Assembly (NCBI RefSeq): GCF_006715225.1
Contig: NZ_VFMU01000001.1
Coordinates: 124,001 to 188,000, forward strand
DNA length: 64,000 nt
Source: Arthrobacter sp. SLBN-112
GTDB lineage: Bacteria > Actinomycetota > Actinomycetes > Actinomycetales > Micrococcaceae
Reading direction: 5' to 3'
Shown here: piece after piece, positions 33,007-44,669 of the stretch
How positions within the stretch are numbered: position 1 is the stretch's first letter
Layout: every line of letters starts with the position of its first letter
Position numbers and translations under genes: made by a program
The notes under the pieces: generated by a model
What the model was told of the DNA's origin: nothing
Seen by the model: the letters and a program-made list of their open reading frames with translations, nothing else
The model's database searches: none

Positions 33007-34407
33007 ATGCTTATCGAGCGCATTTACGACGAAGACCTCGCGCAGGCCAGCTACCTGATCGGCTGCCAGGCCAAGGGCGAAGCCATTGTGGTGGACGGCC
33101 GCCGCGACATCGCCGTCTACCAGGACATTGCCGCCAGGAACGGCATGAAGATCACCGCCGTCACCGAAACCCACATCCACGCCGACTACCTCTCCGGCAC
33201 CCGCGAGCTGGCCGCCGCCACCGGCGCCAAGATCTACGTCTCCGGCGAGGGCGGACCGGACTGGCAGTACGAATTCGACGGCGAGCGGCTGTACGACGGC
33301 GACACCATCAGTCTGGGCAACATCAGCATCAATGCGGTCCACACCCCAGGGCACACGCCCGAGCACCTGTCCTTCCTGGTGACCGACGGCGCCTTCAGTG
33401 ACCAGCCCGGCTACCTGCTCTCCGGAGACTTCGTCTTCTCCGGCGACCTGGGCCGGCCCGACCTGCTGGACGAAGCAGCCGGCGGCATCGACACCCGCTT
33501 CGTGGGCGCAAAGCAGCTCTTCGCCAGCCTGCGCGACAAGTTCCTCACCCTGCCGGACTACGTCCAGGTCCACCCCGCCCACGGCGCAGGCAGCGCCTGC
33601 GGCAAGGCACTGGGTGCCATCCCTTCCTCCACGGTGGGTTACGAACGCCTCTACGCCTGGTGGGGCCCCTACCTCGCGGCCAACGACGAGCAGGGCTTCA
33701 TCGACGAACTCCTCGAGGGCCAGCCCGACGCCCACGCCTACTTCGGCCGGATGAAGCGCGAAAACCGGGTAGGCCCTGCCATCATGGGCGAACGTGCCCC
33801 GCTGCAGGAACTGGACACCGCCAGCGTCGCCAAGGCCCTGGCAGAGGACACCCTGACCTTCATCGACACCCGCTCCAACGACGAAGTCCACCAGGGCACC
33901 GTGGTCCGGTCCCTGAACGTTCCGGCCGGCAAGTCCGTTGCCAGCTACGGCGCGTGGGTGGTCAACCCGGAGACGGACAAGAACCCGCTGGTGCTGCTGG
34001 CCAAGGACCAGGAGCAGGCCCAGGACATGTGGGACCACCTGGTCCGCGTGGGCATCGACAACGTGGCCGGCTACCTCACCGGCATCGAGGGGCTGCCCAC
34101 CTTCACGCCGAAGCTGATCCAGCCCGAGGACCTCGAAAAGTTCGACGCCGCCATGGTCCTGGACGTCCGCAACAAGACCGAGCACAAGGCAGGGCACGTG
34201 CCTGGCTCGTACCAGCTCAGCGGAGGCCGCCTCATGTGGCACCTGGACGAGCTGCCTGCGGAAGGCACCATCGTTTCCTACTGCCAGTCCGGCGTCCGGA
34301 ACTCCGTCGCCGCCAGCGCCCTCCGCCGTGCGGGGTACGACGTCGTCGAACTCGATGGCAGCTACGCCGCCTGGAACGCCTGGCAGAACAGCGTCCCCGC
34401 CGCCTAA
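33007..34407 (+). CDS. Persulfide dioxygenase-rhodanese fusion (MBL fold)
   Basis: 466 residues from ATG at 33007 after AAGGAGAGC. The metallo-beta-lactamase part (about 1-240) has the iron-binding THIHADYLSGTRELA (His56, His58), VHTPGHTPEHLSF and HPAHGAGSACGK, the ETHE1/BlhA-like pattern. It oxidises glutathione or low-molecular-weight thiol persulfide to sulfite. Two rhodanese domains follow: the first (about 265-355) lacks the catalytic Cys; the second (about 370-462) has YCQSGVRNSVAASAL. Sulfite or thiosulfate made here would leave through the TauE protein. It has its own promoter with a CstR-type palindrome. Confidence 0.95.
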   Translation: MLIERIYDEDLAQASYLIGCQAKGEAIVVDGRRDIAVYQDIAARNGMKITAVTETHIHADYLSGTRELAAATGAKIYVSGEGGPDWQYEFDGERLYDGDTISLGNISINAVHTPGHTPEHLSFLVTDGAFSDQPGYLLSGDFVFSGDLGRPDLLDEAAGGIDTRFVGAKQLFASLRDKFLTLPDYVQVHPAHGAGSACGKALGAIPSSTVGYERLYAWWGPYLAANDEQGFIDELLEGQPDAHAYFGRMKRENRVGPAIMGERAPLQELDTASVAKALAEDTLTFIDTRSNDEVHQGTVVRSLNVPAGKSVASYGAWVVNPETDKNPLVLLAKDQEQAQDMWDHLVRVGIDNVAGYLTGIEGLPTFTPKLIQPEDLEKFDAAMVLDVRNKTEHKAGHVPGSYQLSGGRLMWHLDELPAEGTIVSYCQSGVRNSVAASALRRAGYDVVELDGSYAAWNAWQNSVPAA

Positions 34408-34462
34408 CCAGGGCCACCCCAAAGACCGCCGGGGCAGGACCCCCCTCCTGCCCGGGCTCACC

Positions 34463-34490
34463 GCCCGGGCGCGCCCCCACGCGCCCGGGC
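34463..34490 (+). terminator. Intrinsic terminator after persulfide dioxygenase gene
   Basis: GCCCGGGCGCG at 34463-34473 and CGCGCCCGGGC at 34480-34490 form a perfect 11-bp stem with a 6-base loop, followed by CGCTTTTG. It separates the sulfur operon from the MFS gene. Confidence 0.85.
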
Positions 34491-34522
34491 CGCTTTTGAC
34501 TCCAACGGAATGGAAACCCTTG

Positions 34523-35793
34523 ATGCCCGGCAAAGCCCTCCCCCGTCACGACGCCGGTTCACCCGGCGCTGTACTGGGCCTGCGGCAGAACCTGGCGCAG
34601 TTCATGCTGCTGGTGGCCGTTAACGCCCTGGTGGGCGGCACCCTGGGCCAGGAACGCACCGTCCTCCCCCTGCTCGCATCCCAGGCATTCCACCTGGACC
34701 TGTACACCGGTGCGCTGACGTACATCCTCGCCTTCGGCCTGTCCAAGGCCGCCATGAACTACTTCGCCGGCACGCTCTCGGACCGCTACGGCCGTAAACC
34801 CGTCCTCGTGGCGGGCTGGCTGGCCGCGGTACCCGTCCCCCTCATGCTCATCTTCGGGCCGTCCTGGGGATGGATCGTTGCGGCCAACGTGCTGCTCGGC
34901 ATCAGCCAGGGCCTCACCTGGTCCACGGCCGTGATCATGAAGATGGACCTCGTGGGCCCCCGGCAGCGCGGACTGGCCATGGGCTTCAACGAGGCCGCGG
35001 GCTACCTGGGAGTGGCCGTCACCGCACTCGCCACCGGCTATCTGGCCACCGCATACGGGCTCCGACCTGCCCCGTTCCTGCTCGGCGCCGCGTACATCGC
35101 CCTGGGCCTGGGCCTGACAGTCCTGGCCGTCCGGGAGACCCACCACCATGCCAGGACCGAGGCCTCACAACATGCCGGCGCCCACGGCAGCGCCCACGCC
35201 GGCCTCACTACCGGCCAGGTTTTCACCCTCACCAGCTTCAAGGACCGTTCCCTGTCCGCAGCCAGCCAGGCGGGCCTGGTCAACAACCTCAACGACGGCC
35301 TGGCCTGGGGCCTCTTCCCCGTCCTGTTCGCCGGTGCGGGGTTGAGCCTTGGCGAGATCGGCATCCTGCCGCCGCCTACCCTGCCGCCTGGGGCGCCGCC
35401 CAACTGGTCACCGGCGCCGCGTCAGACCGGTGGGGCCGGAAATGGTTTATCGCCGCCGGCATGCTGGTCCAGGCCGTGGCCCTGGGGATCACCGCCTCAG
35501 CGCACAGCTTCGAACCATGGCTCGCCGCCGCCGTCGTGCTGGGCCTGGGAACCGCCATGGTCTACCCCACCCTGCTCGCCGCCGTCGGCGACGTCGCCCA
35601 TCCGGCCTGGCGGGCCCGCTCGGTGGGTGTCTACCGGCTGTGGCGCGACGGCGGATTCGCCGTCGGTGCCCTCCTGTCCGGCGTCCTCGCCGACCTGTAC
35701 GGCATCCCTGCCGCCATCGCCGCCGTCGCGGCGCTCACCGCAGCCTCCGGCGTTGCCGTCCGGATGCGCGGGAACGACCACGCCGCGGGCTGA
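34523..35793 (+). pseudogene. MFS transporter broken by a one-base deletion
   Basis: The frame from ATG 34523 encodes an N-terminal half with MFS signature SDRYGRKPVLVAGWL (about residue 90) and seven or so helices up to GLSLGEIGIL. At about 35369 the homologous reading continues in another frame: AAAYPAAWGAAQLVTGAASD then RWGRKWFIAAGML, ending at 35793 with a normal basic tail. Sequence at the join, CATCCTGCCGCCGCC, fits CTGGCCGCCGCC with one G lost. If real, the product ends in garbage after about 280 residues. A sequencing or assembly error is equally possible. The intact protein would be an exporter. Confidence 0.8.
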
Positions 35794-35802
35794 CGCAACG
35801 CT

Positions 35803-36045
35803 TTACCCGTGCCCGGCGACGTACGTGACCAGCCCGGCCACGGTAGCCACGGCGGGATAATCCGCCTCCGGGATGTCCACCCCCGTACCCTCCGCAATGA
35901 CTTCCACCAGGCGGAGGAAATCCAGCGAGTCCAGCTCCAGGTCCTGCCGCAGCCGTGCGCTGTCTTCCAGGTCCTGGGGCTCGACGTCGGGCGCCACCTT
36001 GCCGATCGCGGCCTCCACCGCCTGGCGCGCGTCCTGTTCGTTCAC
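35803..36045 (-). CDS. Acyl carrier protein
   Basis: 80 residues from GTG at 36045, preceded by GAGGAGGAG. The phosphopantetheine motif is LELDSLDFLRLVEVI with Ser40, in a four-helix acidic ACP. This is not a fatty-acid AcpP neighbourhood: it is the last gene of an operon for an alpha-keto acid dehydrogenase-like complex, 13 bases after the E2 gene. It needs a phosphopantetheinyl transferase from elsewhere. It could accept an acyl group made by the E2 or by the acyl-CoA synthetase of the operon; this is inference. Confidence 0.85.
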   Translation of the reverse strand: MNEQDARQAVEAAIGKVAPDVEPQDLEDSARLRQDLELDSLDFLRLVEVIAEGTGVDIPEADYPAVATVAGLVTYVAGHG

Positions 36046-36058
36046 GGCTCCTCCTCAC

Positions 36059-37483
36059 TCACAACTTCTCCGGTGCCTGCAGCAGTTCGTCGATGCGGGC
36101 AAGGAAACGCCCCCCGCGCAGCCCGTCGCTCACCCGGTGGTCCGCGGACAGCGTGGCGATGGCGGCGTGCCGGATGCCGAGCATTCCGTTGTGCGCCCAC
36201 GGCTGCTCCAGCACCTTGCCGAAGCCCACCATGGCTACCTGCGGCGGGTAGATCACCCCGTACACGCTTTCGACGCCGAGATCGCCCAGGTTGGTCACGG
36301 TGATGGTGGGATCAGCCATCTCGGCGCGCTGCAGCCGGCCCGCCCTGGCGCGGCTGACCACGTCACGCAGCTGGTCCATGAGCTGGTCCAGGCTGAGCGT
36401 GTCGGCGTCGTGCAGGGCCGGCGCCACCAGGCCGCCGTGCCGCAGGGCCACCGCCACGCCCAGGTGCACACTGCTGCTGGCCTGGAATGCGCCTTTGGTG
36501 AAGAAGCCGTTTATGTCCGGCACCTCCTTCGCCGCGAGCGCGGTCGCCTTCAGCAGCAGGGCGGACGGAACCAGGCGCGATGACACGGGCCGCTGCTGGT
36601 TCGCGGCATGCATCCACGCCATCGCCGCCGCCAGGTCAAGGGTGGTGGACAGGTAATAGTGCGGAATCTCCTTCTTGGAGCGGGACATCAGTGCGCCGAT
36701 CGCCTGCCGCAGGCTCTCCGCCTTGCCGCCGGCCGCCGTCGGCTGTTTCCGCCTTGGTGCCTCCGCCAAGGGTTCGGGCCGGGCTTCCGGCTGTGGGGTT
36801 TCCGACGGCGGTGCTTCCGCAGGCCTTTCCGCGGCGGGTTCCTTGGGTGCCCGGCCCCGGGGCGGAACGGCGGCGAGCACGTCTTCCTCGGTGACCGCAC
36901 CGCCGGGCCCTGTCCCCGCGATTGCCTGCAGCTCGACGCCGAGCTCTGCGGCCAGCCGCCGGGCCAGCGGGGACGACCGGACGCGGTGGGTTTCAGCCGC
37001 CGGTGCAGCCGGCGCTTCGGCAGCCACTTCTGAAGCAGTCGGTGCTTTGGTGACGGACGCTGCTGCAGCGCGTTCGACGTCGGCCCTCACCACCTCGCCG
37101 CCGGGCCCACTGCCGCTGATGCGTCCGACGTCGACCCCCAGTGTGTGCGCAAGGTGCCGCACGGGCGGCGGGACCTTTGAACCCCGTTCTGAGCGGGCGT
37201 TGGGGGAAATGGTGCCGGAGGTGAGCGGGGGTGGCGGGAGTTCGGCGGGGGTGGCGGTAATCCGGGCGATGGGGGTGCCCACGTCCACGGTGTCGCCGAT
37301 GTCCACCAGGAACTCGGCCACCACGCCTTCCTGGAACGACTCGATGTCCATGACGGTCTTGTCCGTGTCCACCGCCGCCACCAGGTCGCCTTTGTGGATG
37401 TAGTCCCCGGGCTTGACCAGCCACTCCACCACTTTGCCGTGCTCCATGTCCGCGCCAAGGGACGGCATCCGGAGATCAGCCAT
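36059..37483 (-). CDS. Dihydrolipoamide acyltransferase (E2) with two subunit-binding domains
   Basis: 474 residues from ATG at 37483. One lipoyl domain (1-80) with the lipoylated Lys42 in [11 protein letters not shown]. Two peripheral subunit-binding domains follow: about 106-140 ([20 protein letters not shown]) and about 170-205 ([20 protein letters not shown]); most E2 proteins have one. A Pro/Ala/Glu linker leads to the catalytic domain (about 255-474) with [15 protein letters not shown] holding the active His and Asp. It transfers the acyl group from lipoamide to CoA. The gene overlaps E1beta by 8 bases. There is no E3 in the operon. Confidence 0.9.
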   Translation of the reverse strand: MADLRMPSLGADMEHGKVVEWLVKPGDYIHKGDLVAAVDTDKTVMDIESFQEGVVAEFLVDIGDTVDVGTPIARITATPAELPPPPLTSGTISPNARSERGSKVPPPVRHLAHTLGVDVGRISGSGPGGEVVRADVERAAAASVTKAPTASEVAAEAPAAPAAETHRVRSSPLARRLAAELGVELQAIAGTGPGGAVTEEDVLAAVPPRGRAPKEPAAERPAEAPPSETPQPEARPEPLAEAPRRKQPTAAGGKAESLRQAIGALMSRSKKEIPHYYLSTTLDLAAAMAWMHAANQQRPVSSRLVPSALLLKATALAAKEVPDINGFFTKGAFQASSSVHLGVAVALRHGGLVAPALHDADTLSLDQLMDQLRDVVSRARAGRLQRAEMADPTITVTNLGDLGVESVYGVIYPPQVAMVGFGKVLEQPWAHNGMLGIRHAAIATLSADHRVSDGLRGGRFLARIDELLQAPEKL

Positions 37484-38480
37484 TGGCCCCCACGGCCCTT
37501 CGCGCCGCGGCCACGACCCGCTCCACGGACGGCAGCGCAGCCTCCTCAAGGTGCTTGGCGTACGGGACGGGCACCTCCAGGCTGCAGACGCGTTCCACGG
37601 GGGCGTCGAGGTCGAAGAAGGCCTGCTCACAGATCCTGGCCGAGATCTCGGCGGAGATGCTGCCGCTGCGCCAGCCTTCGTCCACCACCACCGCGCGGTG
37701 CGTCCTGGCCACACTGTCCACGACGGTGTGTGCATCCAGCGGGCGGAGGGTGCGCAGGTCGATGACATCGGCATCAATGCCCTCCCCGGCCAGCTGCTCA
37801 GCGGCGTCCAGCACCATGGGCAGGGTGCCGCCGTAGGTGATGAGCGTCAGCGTCTCCCCGTGTGAGTCCCCCCGGCCGTCCGCCCGGCGCAGGAGCGCCG
37901 CCTTGTCGATGTCCACGGCCCCGGCGTCGTCGTCGAGCTCCCCTGCCATGTTGTACAACGAACCGTGTTCGAAAATCAGCACCGGGTCGGGGTCCTGGAG
38001 GGCGGTCCACAGCATGCCGCGGGCGTCAGCCAGCGTGGCCGGCGCCAGGATGCGCAGCCCGGGAATGTGTGCGTACCAGCCCTCCAGGCTGTGCGAGTGT
38101 TGGGCGCCCAGCTGCCGTCCGGCGCCGGTGGTCATCCGGATGACGATGGGCACGTTGAACTGGCCGCCGGACATGTGCAGCAGGGTGGCGGCGTTGTTGA
38201 TGATCTGGTCCAGCGCCAGCAGGCTGAAGTTGACGGTCATGATTTCCACGACGGGACGCATCCCGCCCAGCGCAGCCCCGATCCCGGCGCCTACGAACCC
38301 GGACTCCGAGAGCGGCGTGTCGCGGATCCGCTCCGGCCCGAACTCCTCCAGCAGTCCCAGGCTGACCGCAAAGCTGCCGCCGTACCGGCCAACGTCCTCC
38401 CCCATGAGGAACACCCGTTCGTCGCGCTGCATGGCGTCGCGGAGACCCGCGCGCATGGCTTCCCGGTAGGTGGTTTTCAT
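37476..38480 (-). CDS. Alpha-keto acid dehydrogenase E1 beta subunit
   Basis: 334 residues from ATG at 38480. Transketolase-like pyrimidine domain (about 5-180: [39 protein letters not shown]) and C-terminal domain (about 200-320: [49 protein letters not shown]). It pairs with E1alpha to bind thiamine diphosphate and decarboxylate pyruvate or a related keto acid. Sequence is close to PdhB/AcoB-type proteins, with no clear residue that settles pyruvate, acetoin or branched-chain keto acids. It overlaps E1alpha by 4 bases and E2 by 8. Confidence 0.9.
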   Translation of the reverse strand: MKTTYREAMRAGLRDAMQRDERVFLMGEDVGRYGGSFAVSLGLLEEFGPERIRDTPLSESGFVGAGIGAALGGMRPVVEIMTVNFSLLALDQIINNAATLLHMSGGQFNVPIVIRMTTGAGRQLGAQHSHSLEGWYAHIPGLRILAPATLADARGMLWTALQDPDPVLIFEHGSLYNMAGELDDDAGAVDIDKAALLRRADGRGDSHGETLTLITYGGTLPMVLDAAEQLAGEGIDADVIDLRTLRPLDAHTVVDSVARTHRAVVVDEGWRSGSISAEISARICEQAFFDLDAPVERVCSLEVPVPYAKHLEEAALPSVERVVAAARRAVGANG

Positions 38481-39528
38481 CCTGCCGCCCCACCTTTCCC
38501 TGCCTCGCCGACGCCGGCGGCCCCGTTGCCTGTACTGCTGTCATCGGTCCGGTCGCTGTAGACGAACCGGGTGAGTTCGGACACCGGTTCCGGCGTCCCG
38601 TTCTCGGCGAATCCGACGGCGGTGCTGATCTCCGCGTCCACGTCTGCCGTGAGCGCAGCCCAGGTCTCCTCCGGCAGCTGCCCCGCCGCCTGCATGCTCC
38701 CCCGCAGCAGGCTGATGGGGTCCCGCTCCATCCACCGGGACACCTCGGATTTCTCCCGGTACAGCTCCGGATCGAACATGGAGTGGGCGCGGAACCGGTA
38801 CGTGCGCAGCTCCAGGAAATGCGGGCCGCCGCCGGACCGGACAGCGTCCACCGCGCGCCGGGCAGCTTCCTCGACAGCGAGCACGTCCATGCCGTCCACC
38901 GCCCAGGCGGAAATCTCATACCCGGCGGCCTTGAGGGCGATGTCCGTCTGGGATTCGGAGCGGCCCAGTGCGGTTCCCATGGCGTACAGGTTGTTTTCGC
39001 AGCAGAACAGCACCGGCAGCTGCCACAATGCGGCCAGGTTCATGCTTTCGTGGAACTCGCCTTCGGCCACGGCCCCTTCGCCGAAGAAGCAGACGGTCAC
39101 CCGCTGGCGTCCGGCCATCCGGTCCGCGAGCGCCAGGCCGACGGCGAGCGGCAGCCCGCCTGCCACGATGGCGTTTCCGCCGTAGAAGCGGGTGGCGGCG
39201 TCGAAGAGGTGCATGGAGCCGCCGCGGCCGCGGCAGCAGCCCTCGGCGTGCCCGTACATTTCGGCGAGGATGGCCCCTGCCGAGACGCCGCGCAAGAGGG
39301 CGTGGCCGTGTTCACGGTAGGTTGCCACCACCGCGTCCTCCGGCGAAAGGGTCTCCATAATCCCGGCCGCCACGGCCTCCTCGCCGATGTAGACGTGCAG
39401 GAAGCCGCGGATCTTGGCGGCGCTGTACAGCTCGATGCATTTTTCCTCGAGCCGGCGCACCCGCAGCATCTGCCGCAGGAGGTGCAGGGCGTGTTCCGGG
39501 TCCGGGACGGCCTGGCCCCTCAGGGTGC

Positions 39529-39532
<4 letters not shown>
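38477..39532 (-). CDS. Alpha-keto acid dehydrogenase E1 alpha subunit
   Basis: 351 residues from ATG at 39532. Motifs: [51 protein letters not shown], and the thiamine-binding [20 protein letters not shown] ending in CCENN (GEG in place of GDG). Late phosphorylation-loop-like segment is [15 protein letters not shown]. The set points to pyruvate or acetoin rather than branched-chain substrates. The C-terminal 25 residues are low-complexity Gly/Ala. Fourth of six operon genes in the reading direction from the hydrolase gene: third after AcsA-like ligase, coupled by 4-base overlaps on each side. Confidence 0.9.
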
Positions 39533-41375
<1,843 letters not shown>

Positions 41376-41379
<4 letters not shown>

Positions 41380-42716
41380 TCCCTGGCCTCCGGCCTGGAC
41401 CGTCCCACCGGTGATGGCAGGAGGTACTGCCGGAACCAGTCCGCCGCGAGGCTCGCTGCCATGGCCAGGGTGCCGGGTTCCTCGAAGAGGTGGGTGGCTC
41501 CGGGGATGATCTCCAGCCGGGTGGGGGCCTGCATGGCTGCCATGGCCTGGCGGTTCAGGGCCAGCACCTGGTCGTCGGCGCCGCCGACAATCATGAGGGT
41601 GGGGGCTTGCACGGCCGCGAGCCGCGGCCCGGCCAGGTCCGGCCGGCCGCCGCGGGAGACGACGGCGGCCACCTCGGCCCCGGGCTCGGCTGCGGCCCAC
41701 AGCGCGGCGCCGGCTCCGGTGCTGGCACCGAAGTAGCCGATCCGGCCGGCGGAACCGTCATGACGCGCTTCGAGCCAATGGGTTGCGGAGGAAAGCCGCT
41801 GGGCCAACAGGCCGATGTCGAACACGTTGGCCCGGGTGACCTCCTCTTCGGGCGTGAGCAGGTCGAGGAGCAGCGTGCCCAGGCCAGCCCCGTGCAGGAC
41901 GGAGGCCACGAAGCGGTTGCGGGGGCTGTGGCGGCTGCTGCCGCTGCCGTGCGCGAAAAGGACGGTACCGCCACACCTGGCCGGCAGGTAGAGGCTGCCG
42001 CGCAGGACAACACCGCCTGCCGGAATTTCGACGTCGTCCGCCAGGCTGCCGTTCACGCCTTCCCCGCCGCGGTGGTGCGGTGCTGGTGCAGCCGCATCCA
42101 GCAGCTGCACCACTTCGCCATCGCCCGTGGGCGAGAAGTCGTGGTAGTAGTAGCCCACGGCCCGGAAGTCCTGGGGCGAGAGCAGGCACACGATGTCGTC
42201 CGGTTCCTTGAGTTCAACGATGGCGCGTGCGGGGGCAACAGGAATGGCAAGGACCACCTTCGCCGCCCCGAGCTGCCGGGCCACCTGGCAGGCAACCCTT
42301 GCGGTGGAGCCGGTGGCGATGCCGTCGTCCACGATCACCACGGTGCGCCCGGTGAGGTCAAGCCGCCGGCGTCCCTGGCGGAACCGCTCCACCCGGCTTT
42401 CCAGCAGTGCCCGCTCCTGCCGTTCCACCTGTTCCAGGTCCTCCTGGGAAACTCGGGCCATGGAGATGGTGCGCGGATCCAGGACCCGGACACCGCCTTC
42501 CCCAATGGCTCCCATGGCCACCTCGGGCTGGAATGGAACGCCGAGTTTCCTTACCACGATCACGTCAAGTGGCGCCTCGAGGGCCTTGGCCACCTCGAAT
42601 GCCACGGGGACGCCGCCGCGGGGCAGGCCCAGCACCACGACGTCCCGGCCGCGCAGGCCGGCAAGCCGCTTGCCCAGCCGCCGCCCGGCGTCGGACCTGT
42701 CATGAAAGGCAGCCAT
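41376..42716 (-). CDS. Phosphoribosyltransferase-alpha/beta hydrolase fusion
   Basis: 446 residues from ATG at 42716. The first half (about 1-210) is a type I phosphoribosyltransferase: [40 protein letters not shown], and PRPP loop [20 protein letters not shown]. The second half (about 225-440) is a dienelactone-hydrolase-like fold: [20 protein letters not shown], nucleophile region [16 protein letters not shown] with Ser, acid in VGGADDQV, base in [10 protein letters not shown]. This fusion is known in actinobacteria (for example Rv0571c of M. tuberculosis, in the DosR hypoxia regulon, from memory). Its role is unknown. It is the first gene of the six-gene operon. Confidence 0.85.
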
Positions 42717-42849
42717 CACCGTCACCCGCCCGCGGTGGACCCGCCAGGCGGGAGTTCCGCCATGGCCTCCAGTGCTGCACGTGCGGCCGGACGGCAGCTT
42801 CAAAAAGCACGGTTCCGGACCCCACTTCGTACCGCAGCACCTCAGTCAT
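42700..42849 (-). pseudogene. Short possible remnant of a Trypco1-like (CU044_2847) protein
   Basis: An ATG at 42849 starts a 49-residue frame: MTEVLRYEVGSGTVLFEAAV resembles the first strand pair of small actinobacterial beta proteins of the CU044_2847 (Trypco1) type, then the sequence becomes an Arg/Trp/Pro-rich run that looks like out-of-frame DNA and overlaps the start of the phosphoribosyltransferase gene by 17 bases. There is no ribosome site. It is either a decayed 5' fragment or chance. Low confidence. Confidence 0.3.
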
Positions 42850-42863
42850 GGCGGAGCCTGGCG

Positions 42864-43220
42864 CTAATGCGACATGCGGAGGTTGTGATGGGCATCCGTG
42901 CTGGGCTTGATCGCCGCAGCCGTGACCACCAGCGCCACTGCGCCCGCAATCCAGGATGTCCACGCAGCGCCCATAGCGCCGGTGTAGGAGCCCATCCACG
43001 GCGAGAGGATCAGCAGGGCGGCAAGGGCAGCCTGGGCGTATTCCATGACCGGTGTTCCGGGCATGGCCAGGTTGATGACGCCGCTGATGATCAGGAGTCC
43101 GCCGAAGAGGAGCATGAAGGTGGTGGACATATCCTGCTGCCGTGTCCACAGGACCGCGATGGCGGTGAAGAGACCGGCGGCAACCGTTACGTAGTCCTGC
43201 CACCGATACCACTTTTTCAC
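42864..43220 (-). CDS. SPW-motif membrane protein
   Basis: 118 residues from GTG at 43220, preceded by GAAAGGAAT. Four hydrophobic helices with WQDYVTVAAGLFTAIAVLWT first and LLILSPWMGSYTGAMGAAWT around residue 72, the SPW motif. The final basic His/Asn-rich stretch is cytoplasmic. SPW proteins are small four-helix membrane proteins of unknown role, widespread in Actinobacteria and often near stress genes. It is separated by 147 bases from the operon genes on the same strand. Confidence 0.85.
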   Translation of the reverse strand: MKKWYRWQDYVTVAAGLFTAIAVLWTRQQDMSTTFMLLFGGLLIISGVINLAMPGTPVMEYAQAALAALLILSPWMGSYTGAMGAAWTSWIAGAVALVVTAAAIKPSTDAHHNLRMSH

Positions 43221-43525
43221 TGGGTATTCCTTTCGGTTCCGGGCAGGCAGCCTTATGCTTTCCGTCCCGGGAGGGCGTTCACCGCCCGCAATCCCAGTCA
43301 ACGCCCGGCAGCATGGAGGTGCTAGGGCAGAAAGACCTAGGGCTCAGGACCGCGGCCCGGCGGACGGATCCATTCCCCCAATTCACGGCCAATTCACAGC
43401 GATTGCCCCTGCACAACGCAGCCCCGGTGTGCAAGAGTGGCGGCAGTGCTGGGGCGCCACTCCTGCCCGGCCTGGCTGCTGTACACGCCGGGCAGGGCAA
43501 CAGCTGCGACCAAAAGAGGCCGGAC
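43221..43525. other. 305-base divergent intergenic region
   Basis: This space lies between the SPW gene (minus) and a lipoprotein gene (plus) and should hold both promoters. I see no gene. The only clear structure is the inverted repeat CTAGG/CCTAG at 43322-43340. I could not place a convincing -35/-10 pair. Confidence 0.5.
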
Positions 43526-44668
43526 ATGGAACACCGTTCAGCTCCCCGGATGAAGGCCCTCCGATGGCCGGCTCCCGCCCTGCTCCTGGTGGCGCCCCTG
43601 TTGGCCTCCGTCCTGGCGGGCTGCCAGCCGGCCACCCCCGCGCCTGTTCCTTCGCCGTCCCGCAGCATCCAGCCGAAGCCGGCAAGCCGATCGGGCACCC
43701 CCGGGCACATGTTCGTCATCAACCTCGAAAACAAGGGCTACGACTCGGTGTGGGGCGGCAGCTCCCCGGCCCCGTATTTGTCCGAAACCCTCCGGGACCA
43801 GGGCGTGCTGCTGGAGAACTACTACGGCATAGGCCACAACTCGCTGCCCAACTACCTGGCCCAGATTTCCGGCCAGCCGCCCAACAACAGCACCCGGCAG
43901 GACTGCCCCACCTACACCGCGTTCAGGGCCACCGGTACCGGCCCGGACGGCACGCTCAAGGGCAACGGCTGCGTCTACCCCCAGGACACCCAGACCGTGG
44001 CCGGGCAGCTGACCGCCCAGGGCAAGACGTGGAAGGGCTACATGGAGGACATGCAGCAGCCCTGTGAGCACCCGGCCCTCGGGAAACCCGACGATCACAT
44101 CCGGGCTACCCCGGATGAGGAGTACTCCACGCACCACAATCCCTTTGTCTACTTCCGCTCCGTCATCGAGTCCGGGGACTGTGCCAGGAACGTGGTCAAC
44201 CTGTCGGACCTGGCGGACGACCTGAAATCCGTGGCCACCACTCCGGACCTGGCCTACATCACGCCCAACCTGTGCCACGACGGGCACGATGACAACTGTG
44301 CTGACGGCAGCCGGGGAGGCCTGGCTGCGGCGGACGGGTGGCTCAAGGACCAAGTGCCCGCCATCCTGTCATCGCCCGCCTACACGCAGGACGGCATGCT
44401 GGTGATCACCTTTGACGAGACTGACGGGGGCACCGCCGGCCCCTCGGCGGGAGCTGCGGGAAGCCCTGCCGGGGGTGCCGCCGGGGGCAAGGTGGGCGCC
44501 CTGGTCCTGTCCCCGTTCAGCGCAGGGGGCGCATCGTCGGGCCAGCCCTACAACCACTACAGCCTGCTGGCCACCATCGAGGATCTCTTCCACCTCCCAC
44601 GGCTGGGAATGGCCGCAGATCCCGGCGTGAAGGCCTTCGGCGGGGACGTCTTCCAGCGGGGCTCCTAA
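43526..44668 (+). CDS. Secreted lipoprotein phosphoesterase (phosphatidylinositol/acid-phosphatase-like alkaline phosphatase superfamily)
   Basis: 380 residues from ATG at 43526, preceded by AGAGG. A lipoprotein signal ends LLASVLAGC (about residue 33), so the enzyme is anchored outside the cell. The catalytic domain has [50 protein letters not shown] and [12 protein letters not shown]: metal-binding Asn, His and Asp residues of the phosphoesterase family related to phospholipase C and acid phosphatase A. It would release phosphate from organic phosphates. A second phosphoesterase gene starts 1 base after its stop. Confidence 0.85.
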   Translation: MEHRSAPRMKALRWPAPALLLVAPLLASVLAGCQPATPAPVPSPSRSIQPKPASRSGTPGHMFVINLENKGYDSVWGGSSPAPYLSETLRDQGVLLENYYGIGHNSLPNYLAQISGQPPNNSTRQDCPTYTAFRATGTGPDGTLKGNGCVYPQDTQTVAGQLTAQGKTWKGYMEDMQQPCEHPALGKPDDHIRATPDEEYSTHHNPFVYFRSVIESGDCARNVVNLSDLADDLKSVATTPDLAYITPNLCHDGHDDNCADGSRGGLAAADGWLKDQVPAILSSPAYTQDGMLVITFDETDGGTAGPSAGAAGSPAGGAAGGKVGALVLSPFSAGGASSGQPYNHYSLLATIEDLFHLPRLGMAADPGVKAFGGDVFQRGS

Positions 44669-44669
44669 G

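Noticed and set aside
33463..34490. Repeats suggestive of a CRISPR array or GC-rich repeat cluster near 34.4 kb
   Set aside because: Only one inverted repeat (a terminator) is present, with no regular spacing or repeated unit.
32986..34533. Open frame of about 515 codons antisense to the persulfide dioxygenase gene
   Set aside because: Val/Gly/Gln-rich low-complexity translation with no domain; it mirrors the codon pattern of the real gene on the other strand.
36059..37777. E2 starting upstream, inside the E1beta gene
   Set aside because: The first 98 codons would be out-of-frame E1beta [13 protein letters not shown] at 37483 is a typical E2 start.
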